Origin: CAYOBW01 sp964402115
GTDB lineage: Bacteria > Verrucomicrobiota > Kiritimatiellia > UBA8416 > CAYOBW01
Direction: 5' to 3'
DNA: 64,000 nt
NCBI GenBank assembly: GCA_964402115.1
Contig: CAYOBW010000005.1
Location: 10,876-74,875 of the forward strand
Part shown: in pieces, positions 1 through 8,855 of the stretch
Layout: each line of letters starts with the position of its first letter
How positions within the stretch are numbered: the stretch's first letter is position 1
The notes under the pieces: generated by a model
What the model was told of the DNA's origin: nothing
The model's input: the letters and a program-made list of their open reading frames with translations, nothing else
Databases searched by the model: none
Translations under genes and position numbers: made by a program

Positions 1-1500
1 CACGTCCGGGTGCGCCGCGCTCACGTCCCGCGTTTCGGCAGGGTCGTCGGCCACGTTGTAGAGCTGCGGCCGGTACTCCACGGCGCGCGCCTGACGGGCG
101 CCGGGCTTGACGTCGTCCACCGGCTCGCCCTCGATCCACTTCCACGGCCCCTTGCGGATGGCGAAAACGCCGTCGGCGCTGTGCACGATCATATCCGCGC
201 GCCCGCCCTCCCCCCCCGCCTCGCCCAGCAGGGCGGGCAGGAAGCTGCGACTGTCCTCGGCGGCCCGCTCGGGCGGCGGCAGCGGCGCGCCCACGAGCGC
301 CGCCGTCGTGGCCAGGACGTCGGCCAGGCTCACCAGCGCGCTGCACGTCGTGCCGGCCGGCACGTGTCCCGGCCAGCGCGCGACGAAGGGCACTTTGAAG
401 CCGCCCTCCCACACGGTGTGCTTGCCGCCGCGCAGGGCGCCGTTGACGCGCAGCCCCTTCTGGAAGGCCAGGGTCTGCGGCGTATCGGCCCGCTCCGGCT
501 TGAACACGCCGCCGTTGTCGCTGGTAAAGATGACCAGGGTGTTGGTCGCCATGCCCTGCCGGTCGAGGGCCGCGAGGATACGCCCCACGCTCCGGTCGAG
601 CTCGTGAATCCAGTCGCCGTAGGGGCCGGCCCCGCTCTTGCCGGCGAGATCCTGGTCGGGCGTGATGGGGTTGTGGACGGCGACGGGGGTGAAGTACAGG
701 AAGAAGGGCTTGTCGCGCGCCTGCCGGTCGAGCCAGGCGACGGCCTTGTCGGTGAGCGTGGCCATCACGCGCTCGTTCCTGCGGCGGGGCGCGTCCAGGT
801 CGAGAATCTGCGCGCGGCCGTTCTCCGTGTCCGCCCCCGTGTAAGTTGTCTTGAAGTTTGCGTCATCGGCATCAGGCCCGGGGAGCTTCAGCCCTTCGGG
901 AATCCGGCCCCGGCGCAGCCCGTAGACGAAACGGTTTTCGACGAACACACCGGTCAGGTCGCCGTGGTTCGACGGCACGCCGAAGTGGTAGTCGAAACCG
1001 ATGTCCAGCGGTCCCGGCGACAGCTCCGCGGTGTAGTCGGTGCGGAAGAGGAGCGAGCCCTGCGCGTCGCCGTAGCCGAGATGCCACTTGCCGACCGCAG
1101 CGGTGGCATAGCCCTGCTGCTTGAGCAGCGAGGCGAGATTCAGCCGCGACGGCTCGATGTGCAGCGGCGAGAAGGTGCCCAGCACCTCGTGCGTGAGCGA
1201 CGTCCGCCAGCAGTAGCGGCCGGTGAGCAGCGCGTAGCGCGTGGGCGAGCAGACCGACGAGGTGGTGTTCGCGTCCGTGAACCGCCGGCCCTCCGCGGCT
1301 AGCCGGTCAATGGCCGGCGTGCGGATCAGCTTCGCCTCCGCCCCGTAACACCCCGCGCTGCCATAGCCGTAGTCGTCGGCGAGGATGACGACGATGTTGG
1401 GCCGGGCGGGTGCGCCAGGTGCGCCGCGGGCAACGGGCGTGCAGGAGGCGGCGAGCAGGGCCAGACCGGCGAGGACACGGGCGTGGGCTAAGGCGTGCAT
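1..1500 (-). CDS. Exported sulfatase (S1 family), C-terminus beyond the window
   Basis: This gene encodes an arylsulfatase-type enzyme that would remove sulfate esters from glycans outside the cytoplasm. It reads from an ATG at 1498-1500 and is still open at base 1, so 500 residues are visible and the end is missing. A hydrophobic N-terminal signal (LAGLALLAA, about residues 9-17) precedes the family start NIVVILADDYGYG, which carries the metal-binding Asp pair. The formylglycine signature VCSPTR places the modified cysteine at residue 84, followed by ALLTGRY. KWHLGYGD and the end-of-domain block LYNVADDPAETRD are also typical. The Cys needs conversion by a formylglycine-generating enzyme, and a candidate lies at 10409-11347. 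The substrate cannot be told from sequence. The downstream neighbour on the same strand lies outside the window. Confidence 0.93.
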   Translation of the reverse strand, partial: MHALAHARVLAGLALLAASCTPVARGAPGAPARPNIVVILADDYGYGSAGCYGAEAKLIRTPAIDRLAAEGRRFTDANTTSSVCSPTRYALLTGRYCWRTSLTHEVLGTFSPLHIEPSRLNLASLLKQQGYATAAVGKWHLGYGDAQGSLLFRTDYTAELSPGPLDIGFDYHFGVPSNHGDLTGVFVENRFVYGLRRGRIPEGLKLPGPDADDANFKTTYTGADTENGRAQILDLDAPRRRNERVMATLTDKAVAWLDRQARDKPFFLYFTPVAVHNPITPDQDLAGKSGAGPYGDWIHELDRSVGRILAALDRQGMATNTLVIFTSDNGGVFKPERADTPQTLAFQKGLRVNGALRGGKHTVWEGGFKVPFVARWPGHVPAGTTCSALVSLADVLATTAALVGAPLPPPERAAEDSRSFLPALLGEAGGEGGRADMIVHSADGVFAIRKGPWKWIEGEPVDDVKPGARQARAVEYRPQLYNVADDPAETRDVSAAHPDV

Positions 1501-1564
1501 GCCGGGATTAAACGAGCCGGGGACCGCGCCGTCAAGCGCGCGGTGCGGGGAGCTTGTCGAGACC

Positions 1565-3007
<1,443 letters not shown>

Positions 3008-3130
3008 GCTGTTATTCTGTCCTGCTGTAGACAACCTGACGCCTCCCGCAACAAGGCCCAACAAGACCGAGACACTAGCACACCCCGGGGGTCTATGCAA
3101 CACGGCTAAAATGATGTGCCAGAATGATTG

Positions 3131-4315
3131 TCACGTGGACAGCAACCATATCAAACCGGCCAGGGACTCGAAAAGACGCCACGCGACGTACCCGATCAAC
3201 CCAGCCAGCGCGAACACCGTCAGCGGCTCGATCCAGAACCGCATGCGCCCGCCGATCTCGGCAATGCGGCGCTGCTGCCACTCGGCAACCAGTGCGAAAC
3301 CGTCGGCAGGCTCCTCGCGCGCCGCCGCGTTGCACAGGACCCAGCGCTCGAACGTCCACCCGATTCCCGCCTGCTCCCACGCCGTCAGCCAGGGCGTGCC
3401 TTTACGCAGTGCGCCCATGAAACGCTTAAGCCGCCGCTCCATCCAGCGGCTCCGCGTCGCCTGCCGACTCCATTCCACGGCGGCTACGATGTCGTCGCCC
3501 TGGCGGAGGAAAGCCACCATACCCTGTGCAAAGTCCGCGAGCACACATCGCCTCCACACTTGCCCGAGCAGCGGCAGCGGCAGAACCAACCACTCGCCGA
3601 ACCGACCGAGGCGCGGCGCCAGGCGCAACCCGATCCAGGCCAGGATGACGACCGCCGGCAGCACCCGTCCATCCGGCATGGCCATCGTGGCAAACGGTCC
3701 CGCCTGACCCGCCAGTTCGGCCCATATTTCAATGATTCTCGGGGCAACTTTCGCACCGAGGAACCCCAGCAGGAGACCGACGGCCGTGAGCCGCCAGAAC
3801 ACGACCAGGACGTACTGACGGTACACGTTCAACAACGAGACGGGGCGCTTGAGTTCCGCCGCCAGCACCGGCAGGGCCGCCGCCAGTCGGTTATCGCGTT
3901 CGGCACGCGTCACGCCAATAACGAAGTACCCCGGCAGCCACGTGCCCACGTACCGTTTCAATGCGGCCCCCAGGGGCCTGCCCAACTCCAGGGCATCCGC
4001 GAGCCCGCAGATCCGGATGCGCCACCCGGCTTCCCCGCCCTGAAGACCCAGGCAGATCGGCTGGCGCCAATACGACGCGGATGGGCGGCGCCTGGCGCAG
4101 TGCGCCCGCTTGCGCGCGCCGGGGGCGACAAGCGTGCGCAGCGCCTCGGGCAAGGGCCTGCCGCGACTGACGGCCCACGCCAGGACATCGGCCAGGGCGT
4201 ACGCCCGCGCCCTGTCGTCGCTGAATGCAAACGCGCCGAGCGCCTCCGTCAGCACGCCCGCCCCCCGCAGGCTGCGATCGTCGTCCGTTCCCCATGTCCC
4301 TTGGCGCCTACGCAC
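3131..4315 (-). CDS. GspF/PilC-type inner-membrane platform protein, B-type, copy 2
   Basis: Inner-membrane platform protein of a type II secretion or type IV pilus-like machine, 394 residues. Two GspF-type helical repeats are recognisable: the second begins near DFAQGMVAFLRQGDDI, and hydrophobic segments lie near VVFWRLTAVGLLLGFLGAK, AVVILAWIGLRLA and the C-terminus. The start is GTG at 4315, overlapping the stop of the upstream gspF A-type gene (4308-4310), so the two are translationally coupled. It is a paralogue of 6551-7732: the C-terminal half is very similar, while the middle and the last 40 or so residues differ. It lacks a recognisable N-terminal GspE-binding motif, so a platform role is inferred from family resemblance only. 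Confidence 0.75.
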   Translation of the reverse strand: MRRRQGTWGTDDDRSLRGAGVLTEALGAFAFSDDRARAYALADVLAWAVSRGRPLPEALRTLVAPGARKRAHCARRRPSASYWRQPICLGLQGGEAGWRIRICGLADALELGRPLGAALKRYVGTWLPGYFVIGVTRAERDNRLAAALPVLAAELKRPVSLLNVYRQYVLVVFWRLTAVGLLLGFLGAKVAPRIIEIWAELAGQAGPFATMAMPDGRVLPAVVILAWIGLRLAPRLGRFGEWLVLPLPLLGQVWRRCVLADFAQGMVAFLRQGDDIVAAVEWSRQATRSRWMERRLKRFMGALRKGTPWLTAWEQAGIGWTFERWVLCNAAAREEPADGFALVAEWQQRRIAEIGGRMRFWIEPLTVFALAGLIGYVAWRLFESLAGLIWLLST

Positions 4316-5360
4316 AGCAGGATCCCCCCATCATGCAAGCCAAGGGCAGGAACATGGCGATCACCACCACCCCCACAACGACTGTCATCACAATCAGGGA
4401 AACCACGGTCCAGGCCGTCGTCACGCCATGCGTCAGCCGCTCCGCCCGCTGCTCGAACAACTCCGCCAACCGGCGGAGCTCTTCGGCCAGTTCCGCTTCG
4501 GGCGCGTGCTTCAGCGCCACCGCAACCAAACGATCCACCCGCCGCAAGCCTGCCAGCGCCTCCGCCGGCGCCTGGCCTCCGCTCACTGCCGCCGCGGCCC
4601 GCCTCAACTCATCGGCAACAGCCGGCTCGGCTTCCATGGCCGCACTGGCCTGCAAGGCCTCCGGGAAAGGCAGTCCCTGTTCGATGTAGCTGGCCCACAC
4701 GCTGCACAACCGGGCACAGCCAAGCGTCCGCAGCAGCCCGGCGGAACCCCGGATCCGGGACAGTACACGCAAACACTCGCGATGGGCCGATAGAGCTGGC
4801 GAGCAAAGCCACGCGCCGCCGATAGCCACCACGACAAGTGCGCTCAACGCCAGCGGGCGCACGCAGTTCAGAGCATCCGCCGCGCCCAGAACGACGCGGG
4901 TCAGCCACGGCAGATAGCGCCTCCCGCCATACAGATCATGCAAGACACCGTCATAGACGGGGGCAACCCAGGCAGCCACTCCCAGCGCAATCAGAGCCGC
5001 CACGAGCAGGCAGAAAAGGGGATACGCGAGAATGCCCCTGATCCGCGTCGTCAGCCCGGCCTGCAGCTGCGCATGCCGCGCCACGTCGAACAGCCCTGCC
5101 GCCAGCGCGCCGGTCCGTTCGGCGGCGGCAAGCAGTTGAACCTGGTGGGGCGCGAAGTACTCCGGGCAGGCCTTGAGCGCCTCGGAGAGGGACACGCCCT
5201 TGTCGGTCCGTTCCGCCAGTGCGACCAGCGCCTGCTGGAAACCGGCGTCCAGCGGCTGGCGGGCCAGTTCGCGCAGCGCAGCGGGGAGCGGCAGGTTCGA
5301 TTCGATCAGCAACGCCAACTGCTGGTAGAAATCGGCAATGGTCTCGGCGTGCAGTCCCAT
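4308..5360 (-). CDS. GspF/PilC-type inner-membrane platform protein, A-type, copy 2
   Basis: GspF-family platform protein of 350 residues. The first domain begins FYQQLALLIESNLPLPAALR, matching the typical GspF opening (F-x-x-x-L-A-x-L). A membrane segment follows at about PLFCLLVAALIALGVAAWV. The second domain is ARLCSVWASYIEQGLPFPEAL, and a last membrane helix sits near the end (VVSLIVMTVVVGVVVIAMFL). The ATG at 5360 is preferred over one five codons upstream because a GGAGGGGA ribosome site lies just before it. It is a tandem duplicate of 7722-8771. Similarity is patchy, nearly identical at 4670-4750 versus 8085-8165 and much lower at 4760-5030 versus 8170-8440. The promoter region was duplicated with it (5380-5409). 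Confidence 0.85.
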   Translation of the reverse strand: MGLHAETIADFYQQLALLIESNLPLPAALRELARQPLDAGFQQALVALAERTDKGVSLSEALKACPEYFAPHQVQLLAAAERTGALAAGLFDVARHAQLQAGLTTRIRGILAYPLFCLLVAALIALGVAAWVAPVYDGVLHDLYGGRRYLPWLTRVVLGAADALNCVRPLALSALVVVAIGGAWLCSPALSAHRECLRVLSRIRGSAGLLRTLGCARLCSVWASYIEQGLPFPEALQASAAMEAEPAVADELRRAAAAVSGGQAPAEALAGLRRVDRLVAVALKHAPEAELAEELRRLAELFEQRAERLTHGVTTAWTVVSLIVMTVVVGVVVIAMFLPLACMMGGSCCA

Positions 5361-5379
5361 CGGCTTCCCCTCCACTTCA

Positions 5380-5409
5380 AAATTAGCACGAGCGCGCGGG
5401 GCTTGGCAA
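5380..5409 (-). promoter_or_regulatory. Candidate promoter of the second gspF pair
   Basis: On the minus strand TTGCCA and TAATTT are separated by 18 bases, about 20 bases upstream of the gspF start at 5360. The same two hexamers with the same spacing lie upstream of the paralogous gene at 8771. The surrounding 40 or so bases are also alike, and similarity stops just upstream. Conservation between duplicates supports function, although the -10 match to consensus is modest. Confidence 0.5.
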
Positions 5410-5506
5410 CGGTTTGCCAGCAGCTCGCATGATGGCCACCGGCAGGTGTCTGAGACCGGCTAAAGCCGGGACTCCAAACGGGTTTCCAGCGCGTTTTGCG
5501 ACGCGC

Positions 5507-5722
5507 TCACGGCCGCCCGGGATCGGCGGCTGAAGTTGCGGGCGAGGCCAGCCGCAGCGTGGACGCGTCGCGCTGGAGCCGCGCCTTGGCCCGGCGGCTG
5601 TCGTCGTGCAGGCAGTACGCCGCGCTCAGCGCCAGCGCCAGCAGCATCAGCAACACGACGCTCAGGATCAGCATCGTAACCACCACGAAGCCGCCCCGCC
5701 CGGACTGTCGTTCGCGCTGCAT
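5507..5722 (-). CDS. Small single-pass membrane protein in the pseudopilin cluster
   Basis: A 71-residue protein with a basic N-terminus (MQRERQSGRGG) and one long hydrophobic stretch (FVVVTMLILSVVLLMLLALALSAAY), followed by a short charged tail. It lies six bases downstream of the pseudopilin at 5729-6184 in the same operon. The layout RGGF-hydrophobic resembles the leader and N-terminal helix of PilX/GspK-like minor pseudopilins, which tend to follow other pilin genes. It lacks the glutamate at position +5 expected of major pilins, as GspK-type proteins often do, and it is far shorter than GspK. A minor pilin-like or assembly role is inferred from position and topology only. Confidence 0.6.
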   Translation of the reverse strand: MQRERQSGRGGFVVVTMLILSVVLLMLLALALSAAYCLHDDSRRAKARLQRDASTLRLASPATSAADPGRP

Positions 5723-5728
5723 CGGCGT

Positions 5729-6184
5729 TTACTCCTCCCCGGCACACGCCACCACGCTCACAGCATTGGTTCGTACGTACCGGAAGAAATGGGTGTCCCA
5801 GGCCACGCGCATGACGGCCAGAGCCTCGCCGGAGGCGGTACGTTCAGCCGCGAAACGACACGTCACCCCGTCGGGCAGGGCCACGCAGCGCGTTCTGGCG
5901 CCCTCCGCGAAAACCACCCGCGGCCCCTCCTGGCTGACGCGCGTCCCGCCGGCCTGAAACGCCGCGGGGGTCACCCGCCAGTCCGCGGCCCGGGTCCGGT
6001 GCACGACCTGCCGCCACCGGTCCGCCACGAGCCGCACCGCCTGGACCTTGCGCGTGTTCGCCGCGGCGCGCTGCGCCGCCACCCACCCGTCGCCGAAGAG
6101 CTTGCCCGTCAGCCCAAACACGAACGCTGCCGCCGCGAGCACGACGAAAAGCTCCGTCAGCGTATAGCCCGCACAGCGTTTCAT
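5729..6184 (-). CDS. Pseudopilin (type IV pilin-like)
   Basis: A 151-residue protein opening MKRCAGYTLTELFVVLAAAAF. This is a short prepilin leader ending in G6, followed by a pilin-type N-terminal helix with the conserved Glu at +5 (YTLTE). Processing by a prepilin peptidase is expected, but none is encoded in the window. The ATG overlaps the stop of the upstream pseudopilin gene as ATGA at 6181-6184, so this start is well supported over in-frame upstream codons. The globular part (about residues 35-151) has no recognised motif. It belongs to the operon running from 8771 to 5507. Confidence 0.85.
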   Translation of the reverse strand: MKRCAGYTLTELFVVLAAAAFVFGLTGKLFGDGWVAAQRAAANTRKVQAVRLVADRWRQVVHRTRAADWRVTPAAFQAGGTRVSQEGPRVVFAEGARTRCVALPDGVTCRFAAERTASGEALAVMRVAWDTHFFRYVRTNAVSVVACAGEE

Positions 6185-6534
6185 CGCGGCACCTTGAACT
6201 CGGTCAACACGACGCCGCTCTTCCGCACAATGCCGACGCACACACCGTCCGCCCCCCCGCGGCATTGCGCCCGCAGCCGTCCGCCCGACGCCAGCCCGCT
6301 GCGCGCGAACTCCTCGCCCAGCAGGGCTTCGAGCCGCGCCGGCGACAGCGCGGCCACGCCCCGGCTGCGCTCCACGACGTTCTCCAGCACGATCACGGCC
6401 TGCGCCTCTTCCGTGTAGGCCCGGCCTGCGTCGTGGACACCTCGCATCGAGGCGTAGAAGAGCGGAAAGAGCAGGCCGACCATGCCCAGCCCGATGATCA
6501 GCTCCATCATTGTAAAGCCCCGACGTCCGTGCAT
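6181..6534 (-). CDS. Pseudopilin (type IV pilin-like, GspI/J size)
   Basis: A 117-residue pseudopilin starting MHGRRGFTMMELIIGLGMVG. The RG^FTMxE motif is the classic prepilin peptidase site with methylatable Phe and Glu+5. The hydrophobic helix covers roughly residues 6-27, and the rest is a short globular head with two cysteines (QCRGGADGVCVG) that could form a disulfide. A GGGGGAG ribosome site precedes the ATG by 7 bases. It lies 16 bases after the gspF B-type gene and overlaps the next pseudopilin by 4 bases, marking one transcription unit. It could be a minor pseudopilin capping a short pilus-like filament. Confidence 0.88.
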   Translation of the reverse strand: MHGRRGFTMMELIIGLGMVGLLFPLFYASMRGVHDAGRAYTEEAQAVIVLENVVERSRGVAALSPARLEALLGEEFARSGLASGGRLRAQCRGGADGVCVGIVRKSGVVLTEFKVPR

Positions 6535-6550
6535 GCCGAACTCCCCCCCG

Positions 6551-7732
6551 TCAACCGGCCAGTGCCCACATCCAGCCGGTCAGCGACTTGAAGACAAACC
6601 ACGCGGAGTACCCGACCAGGACCGCCATCGCCAGGGTCGCCAGCGGCTCGATCCAGAACCGAACCCGCCAACAAACGTCGGCAATGCGGCGATGCTGCCA
6701 CTCGGCAACCAGTTCGAAGCCGTCGGCAGGATCCTCGCGCGCCGCCGCGTTGCGCAGAACCCAACGCTCGAACGTCCACCCGATCTCCGCCTGCTCCCAG
6801 GCATCCAGCCAGGGCGTGCCTTTGCGCAGCGCGCCTATGAACCGATTCAGCCGCCGCTCCATCCAGCGGCTCCGCGTCGCCTGCTGACACCACTCCGCCG
6901 CGACAACGACATCGTCGCCCTGACGCAGGAACGCCGCCATGCCCTGGGCGAAGTCGGAGATGACCACACGGCGCCACACCCCTCCAAAGAGCGGGAGCGG
7001 CAGCAGCAGCCACTCCCCGAACCGGCCGAGGCGCGGCGCCCAGCGCAGCCCGAGCCAGGCCAGGATGACCACGGTCAACAGCACGCGTCCATCCAGGATG
7101 GCCATCGGGGCCTGCGGGGCCTCCTGGCCCGCCATTTCGGTCCACAGGGCGTCGAATGTCGGGGCAATCTTCGCGCCGAGGAATCCCAGCAGGAGACCAA
7201 TGGCCAAGAGGCGCCAGAACACGACCAGGACGTGCTGACGGTACACGCTCAACAACGAGACGGGGCGCTTGAGTTCCGCCGCCAGGACCGGCAGGGCCGC
7301 CGCCAGACGGCCTTCGCGTTCGGCGCGCGCCACCCCGGTTGTGAAGTAACGCGGCAACCACTTGCCCAGGTAGCGCTCCAGTGCCGTTCCCACCAGCGCG
7401 CCCGACTCCAAGGCATGAATGAAGGCGCAAACCCGCGTGCGCCAGCGGAGTCCGCGCCACGGCAACCGCAAGAACACCGTGTAGCGCCAGAGCGGGAAGA
7501 TCGTACAGCGACTGAGACCGAACACCCACCTTCGCAGGCCGGGCAGCGCGCGCAAGGCCTCGGGCATGGGCGAACCCCGTGTGACCGCCCACGCCATGAC
7601 GTCCGCCAGCGCATGCACCCGGGCCCTGTCGCCGCTGAACGCAAACGCACCGACCGCGTCCATCAGCGCGCCCCGCTGCAGCAGGTCACGGCTGTCATCC
7701 GCCCCCCACACGCCATTCCGGTCAACATCCAC
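6551..7732 (-). CDS. GspF/PilC-type inner-membrane platform protein, B-type, copy 1
   Basis: Platform-type membrane protein of 393 residues, paralogous to 3131-4315. The second repeat (DFAQGMAAFLRQGDDVVVAAEW) and the block RSRWMERRLNRFIGALRKGTP are almost the same in both copies. The N-terminal part and the last 40 residues have diverged. GTG at 7732 is preferred over TTG at 7735 because a GGAGAG site is 5 bases upstream of the GTG. The start overlaps the end of the A-type gene (stop 7722-7724), so the two GspF-like proteins are coupled and may form a heteromer. Canonical systems encode a single GspF, which makes the pairing unusual. Confidence 0.77.
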   Translation of the reverse strand: MDVDRNGVWGADDSRDLLQRGALMDAVGAFAFSGDRARVHALADVMAWAVTRGSPMPEALRALPGLRRWVFGLSRCTIFPLWRYTVFLRLPWRGLRWRTRVCAFIHALESGALVGTALERYLGKWLPRYFTTGVARAEREGRLAAALPVLAAELKRPVSLLSVYRQHVLVVFWRLLAIGLLLGFLGAKIAPTFDALWTEMAGQEAPQAPMAILDGRVLLTVVILAWLGLRWAPRLGRFGEWLLLPLPLFGGVWRRVVISDFAQGMAAFLRQGDDVVVAAEWCQQATRSRWMERRLNRFIGALRKGTPWLDAWEQAEIGWTFERWVLRNAAAREDPADGFELVAEWQHRRIADVCWRVRFWIEPLATLAMAVLVGYSAWFVFKSLTGWMWALAG

Positions 7733-8771
7733 CAAAGCTCTCCATCATCTGAACCATCGGCATGAACATGGCCACGACCACCGTACCGGCGACCGCCGTC
7801 ATCACCAGCAGCGTGCCGACCGTCCAGGCCGTCGTGACCCCCTGCGTCATCCGCTCTGCCCGCAGCTCGAAGAGCGTGGCCAGCCGGCGCAATTCCCCGG
7901 CCAGTTCGGCTTCGGGCGCGTACTTCAGCGCCACCGAAACCAACCCGTCCACCCGCCGCAGACCGGCGAGGGCCTCCGCCGGTCGCTGCCCGCTGCTCAC
8001 AGCCGTCGCGGCCCGCCGCAGCTCCCCGGCGACAGCCGGCTCGGCTTCCATGGCCGCACTGGCCAGCAAGGCATCGGGGAAAGGCAGTCCCTGTTCGATG
8101 TAGCTGGCCCATACGCTGCACAACCGGGCACAGCCAAGCGTCCGCAGCAGCCCGGCGGAACCCCACAGCCGCGACAGGAGCGCCAGGCACACGCGGTGTG
8201 CGGACTGCGAGGGGGAACACAGCCAGATACCGCCCGCAGCCAGCACGCCAAACACGGCAATCGCCAGCGGGCGCACGCCGTTCAGAAAACGCCCTGTATG
8301 CAGCACCGATCGGGTCAGCCACGGCAGGTGCGCGCTTCCAAGCAGCTCCTCGAAGATCTCGACATAGACCGGCACGACCCACGCGGCCACGGCGAGCGCC
8401 ACCGCAAACGCCACGCACAGCGTGAACAGCGGGTACACGAGAATGCCCCTGATCCGCGTCGTCAGGCCGGCCTGCAGCTGCGCATGCCGCGCCACGTCGA
8501 ACAACCCCGCCGCCAGCGCGCCGGTCCGTTCGGCGGCGGCGAGCAGTTGGATCTGGTGGGGCGCGAAGTACTCCGGGCAGGCCTTGAGCGCCTCGGAGAG
8601 GGGCACGCCTTTGTCGGTCCGTTCCGCCAGTTTGACCAGCGCCTGCTGGAAACCGGCATCCAGCGGCTGGCGGGCCAGCTCGCGCAGCGAAGCAGGGAGT
8701 GGCAGGTTTGATTTGATCAGCAGCGCCAACTGCTGGTAGAAATCGGCAATGGTCTCGGCGTGTAATCCCAT
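7722..8771 (-). CDS. GspF/PilC-type inner-membrane platform protein, A-type, copy 1
   Basis: First gene of the minus-strand secretion/pilus operon, 349 residues. It has two GspF domains (FYQQLALLIKSNLPLPASLR near the start and ARLCSVWASYIEQGLPFPDAL in the second half) and three hydrophobic segments. GspF is the cytoplasmic-membrane platform onto which the ATPase docks. The open frame extends upstream, but the ATG at 8771 has a GGAGGGG site before it and matches the start of the paralogue at 5360. A divergent GspE-type ATPase gene starts 85 bases away, so the two transcripts share an upstream region. Together with the paralogous pair downstream, the island encodes four GspF-like proteins. Confidence 0.87.
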   Translation of the reverse strand: MGLHAETIADFYQQLALLIKSNLPLPASLRELARQPLDAGFQQALVKLAERTDKGVPLSEALKACPEYFAPHQIQLLAAAERTGALAAGLFDVARHAQLQAGLTTRIRGILVYPLFTLCVAFAVALAVAAWVVPVYVEIFEELLGSAHLPWLTRSVLHTGRFLNGVRPLAIAVFGVLAAGGIWLCSPSQSAHRVCLALLSRLWGSAGLLRTLGCARLCSVWASYIEQGLPFPDALLASAAMEAEPAVAGELRRAATAVSSGQRPAEALAGLRRVDGLVSVALKYAPEAELAGELRRLATLFELRAERMTQGVTTAWTVGTLLVMTAVAGTVVVAMFMPMVQMMESFGGC

Positions 8772-8791
8772 CGGCGTACCCCTCCGCGGTA

Positions 8792-8821
8792 AAATTAGCA
8801 GGAGCGGGCGGCGCTTGGCAA
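8792..8821 (-). promoter_or_regulatory. Candidate promoter of the gspF/pseudopilin operon
   Basis: TTGCCA and TAATTT with an 18-base spacer on the minus strand, about 20 bases before the gspF start at 8771. The same arrangement is kept at 5380-5409 in front of the duplicated gene, which is the main reason to believe it. Confidence 0.5.
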
Positions 8822-8855
8822 TGGTTTGCTCACCCGCACGAAAGGACGCGAGCCC

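Larger units (their letters stand above)
3131..5417 (-). repeat. Duplicated segment, copy 2 (gspF A+B with promoter)
   Basis: Direct repeat of 6551-8830, keeping the gene order, the short A/B overlap, and the TTGCCA/TAATTT promoter pair. The last part of the B gene and the middle of the A gene differ most from the other copy. Confidence 0.85.
6551..8830 (-). repeat. Duplicated segment, copy 1 (gspF A+B with promoter)
   Basis: About 2.28 kb containing the two gspF-type genes and their promoter is repeated in direct orientation at 3131-5417. Homology ends upstream just after the GGTTTGC following the promoter. Identity is uneven along the length: long runs are nearly identical, others are clearly diverged. 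The pseudopilin genes lie between the two copies. Confidence 0.85.

Noticed and set aside
10..1302. Long open frame on the plus strand at the left edge
   Set aside because: It is antisense to the sulfatase, whose translated motifs (VCSPTR, KWHLG) are clear; high GC makes long antisense frames common here.
5460..5747. Alternative minus-strand frame over the small membrane protein
   Set aside because: It overlaps the 71-residue hydrophobic protein and the pseudopilin end in another frame, with no start signal or motif.
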